Under the pieces are notes generated by a model. That model saw nothing but the letters and a program-made list of their open reading frames with translations. It was not told where the DNA came from and did not search any database. From Infirmifilum sp. NZ (GTDB taxonomy: Archaea; Thermoproteota; Thermoprotei; Thermofilales; Thermofilaceae), in the NCBI RefSeq assembly GCF_022693705.1, contig NZ_CP094288.1, positions 442,267 through 484,392 on the forward strand: a DNA stretch of 42,126 nucleotides, in the 5' to 3' direction. Position 1 is the stretch's first letter; the number at the start of each line of letters is the position of its first letter. The translations under genes and the position numbers were made by a program. Below, piece after piece: positions 31,483 to 39,976 of this stretch.

Positions 31483-32677
31483 GGACATCGTGAAGGCTCT
31501 GAGCAAGCCTTCCCCGCACGGCCCAGACCTGGACCTCGCAGCCTACAAGGTCGCGAAGCCGGAGCTAGGTGAAGGCGGGGGCGCGCTGGTGGAGGAGTCC
31601 ATCCAGAGGAAGGTGGGAGTGCGGCCCGAGCAGCTGAGCTACCTCCAGGTTGGGGAGACGGTCCTGGCCAGGGTCATGTCCGAGAGGTTCAGGTCGATCG
31701 GCGTAGTGGTTGAGCCGCTCACCAGGGCGCTTAAGGAAAACAAGCTAGCTTCCAGCCTCTCCTGGAGGCTCGTGGATCCAGCCACGGACAAGTACACTGC
31801 GCACACCTACCTCTACGGAGGAGAAGCCGGGTACTTCGTCTACGTACCGCCGGGGGTCAAGGCTCCCTGGCCCGTGTACACCTGCCTGAGCCTGTTCACC
31901 GGCGGGGAGGAGGTTCAGCACGCCCACAACATCGTCTACGTCGATGAGGGCGCTGAGGTCGTCGTGACAACCGGGTGCCTGGTCCCGCACGGGAGCAGAG
32001 GGGGATTGCACATCGGGATCTCTGAGTTCTACGTAGCTAGGGGGGCTAAGCTGGTTTACACGATGCTGCACAGCTGGGGAGAGGGGACGCACGTGAGGCC
32101 CCGGACTGTCGTCAGGGTGGAAGAGGGGGGCCAGTACATCAGCTACTACGCTGTGTACAGCCCTGTTGCCTCCATACAGACTGAGCCTAAAGTCTACCTC
32201 GCTCGAGGGGCTCACGCTAAAATGATATCGGTTGTGTCGGGCACGGGAAGCGGCATCTACGACGTAGGGGGCGTGGCGGTACTTGAGGGCGAGGGCGCTA
32301 GCGCTGAGCTTGTTTCAAGGGTGCTTGCGAGCAGGGGGGCTAGGGTGTACTCCAGGGGGATGATCGAAGCCAGGTCGGGGAAGACGAAGGGCCACATTGA
32401 GTGCCTGGGTATCCTGATGGACAACGAGTCAAGCATAGAGGCGGTGCCTGTGCTCTCCTCCCGCGCGCAGGAGGTTGAGCTGACCCACGAGGCGGCCATA
32501 GGGATGATCGCCGGCGAGAAGATCGAGTACCTGATGTCCAAGGGGTTCAGCGAGGATGAGGCGCGGTCACTTTTACTCCGAGGCTTCCTGACTGCTGAGG
32601 CGTCCGGGATACCCGACGCTGTGAAGGCGGAGATAGACCGCGTCGTCGACTACATCGTCCGCCACGCTTTAGGATAA
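31463..32677 (+). CDS. sufB: Fe-S cluster scaffold protein SufB (SufB/SufD family)
   Basis: About 404 residues from ATG 31463, with GAGAGGGGG just upstream and inside the end of sufC. SufB/D beta-helix core: HAHNIVYVDEGAEVVVTTGCL, ISEFYVARGAKLVYTMLHSW, RGMIEARSGKTKGHIECLGILMDNES (Cys and Glu candidates for cluster binding), then HEAAIGMIAGEKIEYLMSKG and EDEARSLLLRGFLT in the C-terminal helices. The N-terminal helical region is shorter than in bacterial SufB. Only one SufB/D copy exists here, so the scaffold is probably a SufB2-C2 complex (inference). Confidence 0.86.
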   Translation: MERALIEDIVKALSKPSPHGPDLDLAAYKVAKPELGEGGGALVEESIQRKVGVRPEQLSYLQVGETVLARVMSERFRSIGVVVEPLTRALKENKLASSLSWRLVDPATDKYTAHTYLYGGEAGYFVYVPPGVKAPWPVYTCLSLFTGGEEVQHAHNIVYVDEGAEVVVTTGCLVPHGSRGGLHIGISEFYVARGAKLVYTMLHSWGEGTHVRPRTVVRVEEGGQYISYYAVYSPVASIQTEPKVYLARGAHAKMISVVSGTGSGIYDVGGVAVLEGEGASAELVSRVLASRGARVYSRGMIEARSGKTKGHIECLGILMDNESSIEAVPVLSSRAQEVELTHEAAIGMIAGEKIEYLMSKGFSEDEARSLLLRGFLTAEASGIPDAVKAEIDRVVDYIVRHALG

Positions 32678-32681
32678 CGAG

Positions 32682-32699
32682 GTTACACTTAAGTGTAAC
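32682..32699. promoter_or_regulatory. Perfect 18-base palindrome upstream of the AmrS-like gene
   Basis: GTTACACTTAAGTGTAAC is its own reverse complement over 18 bases, starting 5 bases after the sufB stop. It lies within 115 bases of non-coding DNA before ATG 32793. Probably an operator for the radical SAM gene, or part of the sufB transcript end. Confidence 0.5.
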
Positions 32700-32702
32700 T
32701 TT

Positions 32703-32720
32703 GTTACATTGTTCCGTAAC
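32703..32720. promoter_or_regulatory. Second inverted repeat with the same GTTAC half-sites
   Basis: GTTAC (32703-32707) and GTAAC (32716-32720) face each other across 8 bases. They repeat the ends of the 18-base palindrome 3 bases away; copies are thus spaced 21 bases centre to centre, or two DNA turns. Confidence 0.4.
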
Positions 32721-32724
32721 ATTA

Positions 32725-32740
32725 TTTTATTCAAATAAAA
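32725..32740. promoter_or_regulatory. A/T-rich inverted repeat
   Basis: TTTTATT and AATAAAA flank CA, a perfect 7-base inverted repeat. It could serve as a TATA box on either strand but lies about 60 bases from ATG 32793; a nearer TATA candidate for that gene is CTTATCTC at 32759-32766. Confidence 0.3.
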
Positions 32741-32792
32741 CATTGTTGCACATAACAGCTTATCTCGCACAAGCACGTAATCTTCGTGAAGG

Positions 32793-33833
32793 ATGAGGCG
32801 GGCGAGGCTACAGGAGAAGCTTGATGAGGGTGTTGTAGAGTGCGGTGTGTGTGAGAGAAGGTGCAAGGTTAAACCGTGGCGTACGGGAATATGCGGCAAC
32901 TACCTGAACGTCGGCGGGGAGCTGTACCACCTTGGCTACGGCAGGTTGAGCGCCGTCGAGAGCAGGCCTATCGAGATAAAGCCTCTATTCCACTACTGGC
33001 CGAACAGCACCGCGCTGACGTTCTCAAACTGGGGCTGCAACTTCTACTGCCCGTGGTGCCAGAACCACCACATCAGCTTCAGGAAGCCGGACGAGCGCGA
33101 CGAGGTTACGCCTCCCGAGAAGCTTCTCGAGTTGGCCGGCGTTAGGGGGGATGAGGGTTTCTCGGCTAGTTTCAACGAGCCTTCAACCAACTTCGACTAC
33201 GTGGCGGACCTAGCGGAGCTGGCCGTGAAGCGGGGCTTCTACTTCATGATGGTGACGAACGGCTACCTTACCCTCTCGGCGCTCAAGCTGCTGATTGAGC
33301 TCGGGGTGGACGGGTGGAGCGTGGACCTGAAGGGGTGTCCCGGTATGAGCGTGCTCAGGGGTGTTGACCACGAGAAGGTCTTGAGGAACGCTCGCTACAT
33401 CCTCGACAGCGGGGGGCACGTGGAGATGGTCTACCTCGTCGTGACCGGTGCGAACGACAGCGAGGAATGCATCGACTGGGTTCTCAGAAGGCACCTCGAC
33501 GTGCTCGGGCCCAGCGTCCCGTTGCACATAAACAGGTATTTCCCCGCGCACGCCTGGCACAAGCCCCCTACGCCTATCGACAAGCTGATGGGCGCGAAGA
33601 GGAAATCTGAAAGCCTTGGGCTGGAGTTCGTGTACGTCGGCAACCTACACGAGCCCGAGCTCGAGTCAACATACTGCCCGAGGTGCCGGAGGCTTCTCGT
33701 GAGGCGCGAGAACTACAGGGTTACCTACTTCAAGCTGGACGTGGAGAGCGGGAAGTACAGGTGCCCGTACTGCGGCTACGAAATACCTATCCGAGGCTCG
33801 TACGTGCCCGGGAAGCCCGTGATCTGGCTGTGA
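32793..33833 (+). CDS. amrS: AmrS-type radical SAM enzyme (AmmeMemoRadiSam system)
   Basis: A 346-residue protein. The radical SAM motif CNFYCPWCQN is at C82, C86, C89. The N-terminal Cys group (C17, C20, C24, C34) and IEIKPLFHYWPNSTALTFSNWGC before the cluster are hallmarks of the AmmeMemoRadiSam radical SAM protein (COG1180, PflA-related). INRYFPAHAWHKPPTP is the family's late motif. At the C-terminus CPRC (295-298) and CPYC (324-327) form a zinc-ribbon-like pair. The partner proteins AMMECR1 and Memo are not in the window. The substrate is not established. Its 3' end overlaps the MFS gene tail to tail by 47 bases. Confidence 0.85.
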   Translation: MRRARLQEKLDEGVVECGVCERRCKVKPWRTGICGNYLNVGGELYHLGYGRLSAVESRPIEIKPLFHYWPNSTALTFSNWGCNFYCPWCQNHHISFRKPDERDEVTPPEKLLELAGVRGDEGFSASFNEPSTNFDYVADLAELAVKRGFYFMMVTNGYLTLSALKLLIELGVDGWSVDLKGCPGMSVLRGVDHEKVLRNARYILDSGGHVEMVYLVVTGANDSEECIDWVLRRHLDVLGPSVPLHINRYFPAHAWHKPPTPIDKLMGAKRKSESLGLEFVYVGNLHEPELESTYCPRCRRLLVRRENYRVTYFKLDVESGKYRCPYCGYEIPIRGSYVPGKPVIWL

Positions 33834-34905
33834 ATCCGAGTGTGATCTGAAGCACCAGCGATGCCGCAAGGAACAGAGCAATCCCCATGAGAGGGTCTAG
33901 CGACGTTGCCAAGGCAGAGCTGTAAAGAGGAGAGCCGGCGAAGTAGCCGAGAGCCCAGGCAAGGTTTGCCAGCCCTGCTCCCGTGGACTCCACCCCCTGC
34001 ATGAGCTCCGCGACCTTAGCCTGCGACCTGCTCGCCGCCTGGGCGTTGACGAAGCCTAGGAGCAGCACGCCTAGAGCTGTAAACTTCAGCGGGGTGAAGG
34101 CTAGCGCCAGCGCGGCTAGGAGGAATGAGGCTGGCACGTAGTACTCCCGCGTTACTGCGCGGGGGTTCAGCCTGATGGCAACCTGCCCTAAAAGTCCTAA
34201 GAGGTAGTAGCCTGACACTATTAACCTAGAGTCACCTAGGCCTGCTATCTCAGCGATGACAGGCGAGTACACGATGATGAGGCTCTCGGTTAGCCCCACC
34301 GTCAGGGAGACTATGAGCGGAGGTAGGATTTGCAACGACGCTGGCGCGCGGATAACCGGCTTTTCAACCCTAGCTTGACGCTCGGATCTCAGCGGGAGGG
34401 TTAGAATGAAGGATATGAGGGCGCACAGGGAGTAAGCCAGGAAAGGCAACCTGGCTGAGATCAGCGCTATCTGGCTCGCCGCAATGGGCCCCAGCGAGAA
34501 ACCCAGCGCGATGGCCGCGAAGACGCCGCTTATCCCGAGTAGCCGGCCCTCGCTTTTAGCCGCGAGGCCGAGGACACTGGTCCACACCATGGCTTCCAGC
34601 ACGCCTTCAGCAGCCCTGGCAACGGCGAAGCCAGCTACTGATGTGGAAGTGAACAACGCCAAGCCTACAGCCACGTTGGAGAGAAAGGCTAAGGGGGCTA
34701 CCCTGCCAGCGCCCAGCCTGTCCGCGAGCACGCCTGCAGGTATGTTGGAGACAAGGTACGCTAGCCCCCACACGGTAACCGCGAGGCTGACCTCAAGCTC
34801 ATTGGAGCTGATCTGCCTGAGAACGATTGGGAGAGTGGAGACCGCCGAGCCGACGCCCAGCATGAACGTGAATGAAGCGGCAACGAGAAGCCTCTGAGCA
34901 CTCAT
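33787..34905 (-). CDS. Major facilitator superfamily transporter
   Basis: A 372-residue membrane protein with about 12 hydrophobic segments. AGVLADRLGAGRVAPLAFL (near 57-75) is the MFS motif A loop between helices 2 and 3 (GxLaDrxGrrxxl); the central basic loop LPLRSERQARVEKPV separates the two halves. The 3' end overlaps the AmrS-like gene. A TATA-like ATTTTAACC (34934-34942, minus) lies about 33 bases before ATG 34905. The substrate cannot be predicted; drug or metabolite efflux is usual for the type. Confidence 0.82.
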   Translation of the reverse strand: MSAQRLLVAASFTFMLGVGSAVSTLPIVLRQISSNELEVSLAVTVWGLAYLVSNIPAGVLADRLGAGRVAPLAFLSNVAVGLALFTSTSVAGFAVARAAEGVLEAMVWTSVLGLAAKSEGRLLGISGVFAAIALGFSLGPIAASQIALISARLPFLAYSLCALISFILTLPLRSERQARVEKPVIRAPASLQILPPLIVSLTVGLTESLIIVYSPVIAEIAGLGDSRLIVSGYYLLGLLGQVAIRLNPRAVTREYYVPASFLLAALALAFTPLKFTALGVLLLGFVNAQAASRSQAKVAELMQGVESTGAGLANLAWALGYFAGSPLYSSALATSLDPLMGIALFLAASLVLQITLGFTARSRASRARTSLG

Positions 34906-35004
34906 CGAGACACCCCTTCACCGCTCGGGGCCAGGTTAAAATGCTTTTATTCGGCTGGGTGATGATATTGATGTAGAAATTCTTATAAGGGATTCCCTAG
35001 CGCT

Positions 35005-35261
35005 GTGGCAACTCACGACATGCGCTTCGTGGCAGAGGTCGCCGAGAGAACAGTCCTCGTCGCGGAAGGCCAGATCCTACTCGATGGGCCCACCGAGAGG
35101 TGCTGTACGCGGTTGACGTTCTGAGAAAAGCAGCCATAAAGCCGCCTCAAATCGTTCAACCATCCCTCATCCTGAGGGACAAGGGGGTTCACCTGAACGC
35201 GATCACCCTCGACGAAGCCATTAAGGGAATTTCGGAGGTAATGAAAAGCAAGACACATTGA
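35005..35261 (+). pseudogene. Relic of an ECF (CbiO/EcfA-type) transporter ATPase, 3' end only
   Basis: From GTG 35005 the frame reads VATHDMRFVAEVAERT and then VLVAEGQILLDGPTE, the H-loop and following strand of an ECF ATPase (usual form THDMxFVAEVADR then GxxxADG). Near 35096-35099 the frame shifts: adding one G to GAGAGGTGCTG restores GAGGAGGTGCTG and the protein runs on as VLYAVDVLRKAAIKPPQIVQ, typical of the family C-terminus, to TGA 35259-35261. Walker A, Walker B and the signature are absent upstream, where the frame is full of stops. So it is a dead fragment of about 85 codons. Confidence 0.75.
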
Positions 35262-35286
35262 AATAGCCTCGCTGTTTTAAGAGAAC

Positions 35287-36447
35287 GTGTCTAAGACCAG
35301 CCTGCTCTACATAGCCCTAAAGTTCGTAGAGAGAGACATGTTGTTCAAGAAGCTCATAGCCGCCTTGACCATACTGGCTATCGCGAGCGGCGTTGCTACG
35401 TTCATATCGCTCAGGATCCTCAGCGTCGGCAGCCGCACCGCGGCGCAGAGTATAGTAGAGCAAGTGCTTCCGGGTGAGGTCGTCGTCTACGGGCAGGGCC
35501 TCTACGACGTCTCCGAGAACGTTCTAGACGACTTCAAGAAGCTCCCGGGAGTTAAGGACGTGACGCCGGCGATCCTCGTTACAGGCTACATTGGAAGAAA
35601 CGCTGTGTTCGTTCTAGGAGTCAGGCCGGAGGACCTAAAGAACGTAGTTTCACGCTTCGACGCGGGGACAGGTTTCAGCAGTCTATCGGGACCGTATGCC
35701 ATCGCCGACATCGGCCTGGCGAAAAGGCTGAACCTGACCGTAGGGGACAAGGTTACCGTTAGGCCTCCGTACGGTGGCTTCTTCAAGCAGTACGAGGTCA
35801 TCGGCATAGCGGAAGTCACGATGAAGATCGAGGAGATAGGCGCGGCAGGAGGCTACATCATCCTTCCGCTGCGCGAGGCTCAAAACCTACTCGGAAGGCC
35901 GGGCTACGTCAGCATGGCCGTCGTGAAGGTTGAAGACGGCGTGGATCCCGCTACCGTGAAGAACCTCATATCTATGGTCTACCCGGGCTCGAGGGTCATG
36001 CTAAGGGAGGAGGTCATAGGCATTGTCTTCAAGGTTATATCTCTCATAGAGGGCCTCCTGCTATCCACGACTCTGGTCGGGTTAGCTGTGGCAGTCTTCG
36101 GCACCACGAGCACGATAACCTCCACTGTCCGCGAGCACCAGAGGGAAATCGCGATCATGCGCACTCAGGGGGCTAGCAGGGCGAGCGTCGCTGCAATATT
36201 CATGCTGGAGGCGCTGATCTACGGCATCTCAGGGGGCCTTATAGGCCTGGCGTTCGGCGTCGCTGGCGCGCGCGTCGGCATCGAAATCGTTTCCTCCTAC
36301 GGCTTCCTTGACCCTCCCCTGATACTTGAGGTCCCCACGCTCGTCCTTGGCGTGGCTCTCGCTACAGCGCTGAGCGTCCTAGCCTCAATCTACCCCGTCT
36401 GGCGAGCCACCTCGATAAGGCCTGTAGAGGTGTTGAAGAGTGAGTGA
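35287..36447 (+). CDS. FtsX/MacB-type ABC permease
   Basis: A 386-residue protein. One membrane helix near the N-terminus ([20 protein letters not shown]), a large extracellular domain (about 50-245, MacB periplasmic-core type: [28 protein letters not shown]) and three helices at the C-terminus with [20 protein letters not shown], the FtsX-domain signature. It works with the ATPase encoded next (8-base overlap). This type moves lipids or peptides or transmits force instead of bulk import. Start GTG 35287. Confidence 0.83.
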   Translation: MSKTSLLYIALKFVERDMLFKKLIAALTILAIASGVATFISLRILSVGSRTAAQSIVEQVLPGEVVVYGQGLYDVSENVLDDFKKLPGVKDVTPAILVTGYIGRNAVFVLGVRPEDLKNVVSRFDAGTGFSSLSGPYAIADIGLAKRLNLTVGDKVTVRPPYGGFFKQYEVIGIAEVTMKIEEIGAAGGYIILPLREAQNLLGRPGYVSMAVVKVEDGVDPATVKNLISMVYPGSRVMLREEVIGIVFKVISLIEGLLLSTTLVGLAVAVFGTTSTITSTVREHQREIAIMRTQGASRASVAAIFMLEALIYGISGGLIGLAFGVAGARVGIEIVSSYGFLDPPLILEVPTLVLGVALATALSVLASIYPVWRATSIRPVEVLKSE

Positions 36448-37330
36448 GGCTGCCCTGGAGCTTAAGGAGGTCAGGAAGGTGTTCAGGACCGCAACCGAGG
36501 AGATCGAGGTCCTGAAGGGGATCGACCTCACAGTCCTAGACGGCGAGCTCACCGTGATCATGGGGCCCTCTGGCAGCGGGAAGAGCACCCTCCTCTCCAT
36601 AGCCGGCGGCCTGGATAGGCCCACGTCTGGCCGCGTGGTGGTGGGGGGAGTGGACATAACGGATATGAGCGAGGAGCAGCTGACGAAAATCAGGGCCAGG
36701 AAGATAGGCTTCGTCTTCCAGTCATTCAATCTAATCCGAAACTACACGGCCCTCGAGAACGTGATGCTTCCGCTTCTCTTCACCGGGATCTACAGCGTGA
36801 AGGAGGCCAGGGAGATAGCGGCGAAGATCCTCGAGATCGTCGGGCTCAAAGGCCACGAGGACAAGTTCCCCAGCCAGCTGAGCGGGGGCCAGCAACAACG
36901 AGTCGCGATAGCAAGGGCGCTAGCCCCAAACCCCGACATCATACTCATGGACGAGCCCACCGGCGCCCTCGACGTAGACACAGCGGCGAAGGTGCTCTCG
37001 CTCGTGAAGTGGCTCAACCAGGCCTTCGGGCAGACCATCATAATTGTGACCCACAACCCCGAAATCGCCGAGCTTGCCACGCGCACATTCTACATCAGAG
37101 CTGGCAGGATATACGAGGAACCACCCAAGAAAACCCTCATGGACATTATAAGAGAGCTGAAGGCAGGTGGCGAGTCCGAGGACATTAGGAAGACGCAGAT
37201 CAGCATCCTCAGAACCAAGCTCGAGGCCCTGGAGAGGGCGGCGAAAGTCGGGAGAATAGACCAGCTACTCCTCGAGGCGGAGATCAAGGCCCTTGAACGC
37301 CGCATCAGCAGGCTTGAGAAGTACGCCTAG
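36440..37330 (+). CDS. LolD/MacB-type ABC ATPase with C-terminal coiled coil
   Basis: A 296-residue protein. Walker [10 protein letters not shown] (42-50), Q-loop [21 protein letters not shown] split at the Q, signature [15 protein letters not shown], Walker [14 protein letters not shown]-loop VTHN: all intact and of LolD/MacB type. The core ends near 225; residues 226-296 are an added helical tail ([20 protein letters not shown] and after, heptad-like leucines), likely a coiled coil. Bacterial LolD stops near 230 residues, so the tail is an extension. Start GTG 36440 overlaps the permease end. Confidence 0.85.
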   Translation: MSEAALELKEVRKVFRTATEEIEVLKGIDLTVLDGELTVIMGPSGSGKSTLLSIAGGLDRPTSGRVVVGGVDITDMSEEQLTKIRARKIGFVFQSFNLIRNYTALENVMLPLLFTGIYSVKEAREIAAKILEIVGLKGHEDKFPSQLSGGQQQRVAIARALAPNPDIILMDEPTGALDVDTAAKVLSLVKWLNQAFGQTIIIVTHNPEIAELATRTFYIRAGRIYEEPPKKTLMDIIRELKAGGESEDIRKTQISILRTKLEALERAAKVGRIDQLLLEAEIKALERRISRLEKYA

Positions 37331-37421
37331 TAGCCTTGATTTCGCTTATTGTCGAAAAATTGCATTTCATTAAGCGTTAAACTTAAATGTTTGATATACA
37401 TTCGTTTCTTCAGGTGCTCTC

Positions 37422-39194
37422 ATGTCTGTGCGGACTGCCTTGAGCGCGGTAATCCTAGCTTTGCTCATTTCCTCGCTCGTGCTAGCGTATCCTGTTGAGA
37501 CGATCACTGTCCGAAAGACGATAATCCGGGAGCTTGACGTCCTCCCGGGGTGCGGTGAGAACACGACGATTACTGTGACCCTGGTTTTCGACTCAGCCTA
37601 CACAGGTGGGCTAACCGACCACCTCGCCTTCGCCACGTCTGACGCTCTATCCGCCACTGTTCCTCCCGTGCGAGTAGGCGTGTCGCAGGGGTTCCTCAGC
37701 GTTTCATGGGAAAAGGTGGAGCTTAAGCCAGGCGACTCTATAAAGTACAGTGTTGGCGGTAAGAACCTGTTCGACGTTAACGTGCGCCTTGTGGCAGACG
37801 GCAGAGAAGTTCACGCGGACTGCTCTAGGGGTTACTGCTACGTTGTAGCGCTCAAGGCCCACACCCTCAACTACACAGTTGAAGTCGAGGCGAGAGAAGA
37901 CCTGCTGAAAAAGCAGCAGCTACCTATTTCGATTTCTTGGAGCATAGACCCCCTCTACCTGTACCCTATAAGCTACAGTGAGAGCCCGCAGAGCTTGAGG
38001 GAGAGCGGAACGGAGGTCTCGTTCCAGTGGACCTCCTTCATGAACGGTAGCTACAGGTTGAGCGTTGTCTTCGAGGTGAGGGGGGAGAACCCGTGGGGTG
38101 AGGTACTCATTCCTCCACCCACGGTAACTGTAAGCCTCGATCCGAGGCTGCAGGCGTCTCTCATTGAGAGGTACAGGGATTTCACCCTAAAGCTCCTAGA
38201 GGAGAACGTCGGGAACCTGACGGCCTTTCAGGAGAACGTCACGACCCTCAGGGACCTGCTGTACAACCTCAGCAACGGGTTCGACGAGGAGGCGCGTTTG
38301 CTCGATAACGCCTCCAGCCTAGCCGACGCCGCTTCCACCGCTATGGATAACGCGGCCGTTCAGCTGACGAGGGGCCTCGACATGATGAACTCCGTGGAGG
38401 CGAGGGTTAAACCGGTGCTCGAGAACGCTTCGCTGGCGCTTAGGAGGGCTAAGGACACCCTGGACAGGATTCAGGGGAACCTCTCGGCGCGTGAGGACGA
38501 GCTCAGAAGGCTCTTGGAGTCGTTAAACATCACGGGCCTCAACCTCACTGTGTCAGAAGTGGACTCCCTCCTCGCTGAGGCTAGAAAACAGCTGTCCCTC
38601 TTCGAGAGCGAGGTCAACGACCTCAAGATGCTTGTCGGAGAGTACGGAGCTGTCAAGTCCCAGCTGTACGCCGCAACCGAGAACATGAGAGCGGCTTCCA
38701 CAAAGCTTAGACTCATGGCTGGCGTGTTACGAGAGTCGGCGCGCAAGCTCCGCGAACTCGCGGGTGGTTTAAGGCAGGCAGCCCGGCTCATCGACTCAAG
38801 CCTCGTGAGGCTCTCAAACATGATCGAGGGGCCCCTCTACCCGGATAGCTTCAAGCAGTTCAACACCACTATCCTCTCGCAGAGAGCTATAGCGACAGCC
38901 GGGGATAAGCAGCTGAGGACGGAGCTCATGGGGGACGTGGTGTACGTGTCCCTGCCCCTGTTCAAGGTAAAGCGGAGCGAGCCACAAGTCTCGAACGTAA
39001 GCCTCGAGCCCGCGACTAAAAAGGTACAGGCTTACTGGCCCGCCGTCCTGGCTGTCTTGGCGGCTGGAGCATACTTCACGCTCAGCGGTAGAAAGGAGAG
39101 GCACCTCGCCCAAAGGGACAGCGCCGAGCTGCGCGGGCGGATCGAGGCTCTCAAGAGCAAGCTCAGGGCTCTGGAGGGGATGGGCGGTGTCTGA
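37422..39194 (+). CDS. Large surface-anchored coiled-coil protein, ABC-system partner
   Basis: A 590-residue protein. Signal peptide 1-22; a beta-rich region follows (25-240) with many N-glycosylation sites (NTT, NYT, NGS, NLT, NLS). Residues 250-480 are almost wholly helical with heptads (LTAFQENVTTLRDLLYNLS; later RESARKLRELAGGLRQAARL). A membrane helix (536-555, YWPAVLAVLAAGAYFTLSG) and a short cytoplasmic coiled coil RIEALKSKLRALEG end it. It follows the ATPase gene after a 91-base gap with its own TATA-like elements, and overlaps the next gene. No family recognised; it may be the outer part of the MacB-like machine. Confidence 0.65.
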   Translation: MSVRTALSAVILALLISSLVLAYPVETITVRKTIIRELDVLPGCGENTTITVTLVFDSAYTGGLTDHLAFATSDALSATVPPVRVGVSQGFLSVSWEKVELKPGDSIKYSVGGKNLFDVNVRLVADGREVHADCSRGYCYVVALKAHTLNYTVEVEAREDLLKKQQLPISISWSIDPLYLYPISYSESPQSLRESGTEVSFQWTSFMNGSYRLSVVFEVRGENPWGEVLIPPPTVTVSLDPRLQASLIERYRDFTLKLLEENVGNLTAFQENVTTLRDLLYNLSNGFDEEARLLDNASSLADAASTAMDNAAVQLTRGLDMMNSVEARVKPVLENASLALRRAKDTLDRIQGNLSAREDELRRLLESLNITGLNLTVSEVDSLLAEARKQLSLFESEVNDLKMLVGEYGAVKSQLYAATENMRAASTKLRLMAGVLRESARKLRELAGGLRQAARLIDSSLVRLSNMIEGPLYPDSFKQFNTTILSQRAIATAGDKQLRTELMGDVVYVSLPLFKVKRSEPQVSNVSLEPATKKVQAYWPAVLAVLAAGAYFTLSGRKERHLAQRDSAELRGRIEALKSKLRALEGMGGV

Positions 39195-39666
39195 GGCTGG
39201 GAGAATTAAGAACGTGGTGATAAGGGGGGTAGACGCGTCGGCCTACGAGGAGATGTCCCGGCTTGCCAGGAGGATGGGGCTCAGCGTGGGTGCGGTTGCG
39301 TCGCAGGCCTTCAAGCTCATCCTAGCCCTGGTGGACGCGGGCCCACAGCTCGCCGGCCTGCCGCAGGACACACCGGAGATCGTGAAGAGGCTTATACCCA
39401 TCGGAGCGCTGAAGAAGAAGCCCGTGTTTATCCGGCACATCGGCAGGCTCGTGCTCTCCCGAGAGGACTTAGAGAAAGCCCCCGGCCCCCTCTTCCTCGT
39501 GGGGATCGAGGAGCTGGTGTTCGACCCGAGCGTGGACACGAAGCTGTTCGAGGAGAAAGTCTTGAGGATCGTGGACTGCGGCCGGGTAGTGATACACCGA
39601 GGCTTAGACAAGCTCACCCTACTCTCGAGGTCGCTGTTCGTGCGAGAAGTAGTGGAGAAAATTTAG
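39187..39666 (+). CDS. Small protein with ribbon-helix-helix-like N-terminus
   Basis: A 159-residue protein. Residues 5-45 (RIKNVVIRGVDASAYEEMSR, then RMGLSVGAVASQAFKLIL) fit the strand-helix-helix pattern of RHH DNA-binding proteins of FitA/VapB type. The remainder has a beta-alpha pattern (KPVFIRHIGRLVLSREDLEK, PLFLVGIEELVFDP, LRIVDCGRVVIHRGL) that I do not recognise. GTG 39187 overlaps the coiled-coil gene by 8 bases, so it is part of that unit and may regulate it, or sit on the cytoplasmic side of the complex. Confidence 0.5.
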   Translation: MSEAGRIKNVVIRGVDASAYEEMSRLARRMGLSVGAVASQAFKLILALVDAGPQLAGLPQDTPEIVKRLIPIGALKKKPVFIRHIGRLVLSREDLEKAPGPLFLVGIEELVFDPSVDTKLFEEKVLRIVDCGRVVIHRGLDKLTLLSRSLFVREVVEKI

Positions 39667-39976
39667 GGTATGGCCGTTGTAGAGAAATTTTTACCTTAAG
39701 GCGGGCTAACATCTCAGTTTTTCTCAGGACTTTGTTCCGAGAACACCGGTTAATGAAATAATTAAATGCTTCCCAGATCAGCTGGACTAGAGTTACATTG
39801 CCTGCCTCGATGGATTGGTAGCTACGTTGATTTGTACAAAATACCTAGGTTTTTAGAATCCTATATATATCTTTATATTTAACGTTTATTTATTTACCTC
39901 GTATTAGAGTGTATATTTTAATCCAAATAGAAAACTTTATATTATACTTAATTGCAGGAACACTTGCCGAAAGGGT
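39667..39976. other. A/T-rich intergenic region with promoter of the ABC importer
   Basis: 310 bases without a gene. Just after the stop is AAATTTTTACC, a likely T-rich terminator. The right half is very A/T rich (CTATATATATCTTTATATT near 39862, then TTATTTATTTACC). CTTTATATT (39935-39943) is the best TATA box for ATG 39977. ATACCTAGGTT at 39841-39851 is an 11-base match to the arm of the AbiE operator. I see no RNA gene or repeat array. Confidence 0.5.

Noticed and set aside
34959-34966. GTGATGA resembling the C box of a C/D-box sRNA
   Set aside because: No CTGA D box or internal C'/D' pair at proper spacing within the next 70 bases; the region is the MFS promoter side and the relic ECF ATPase.
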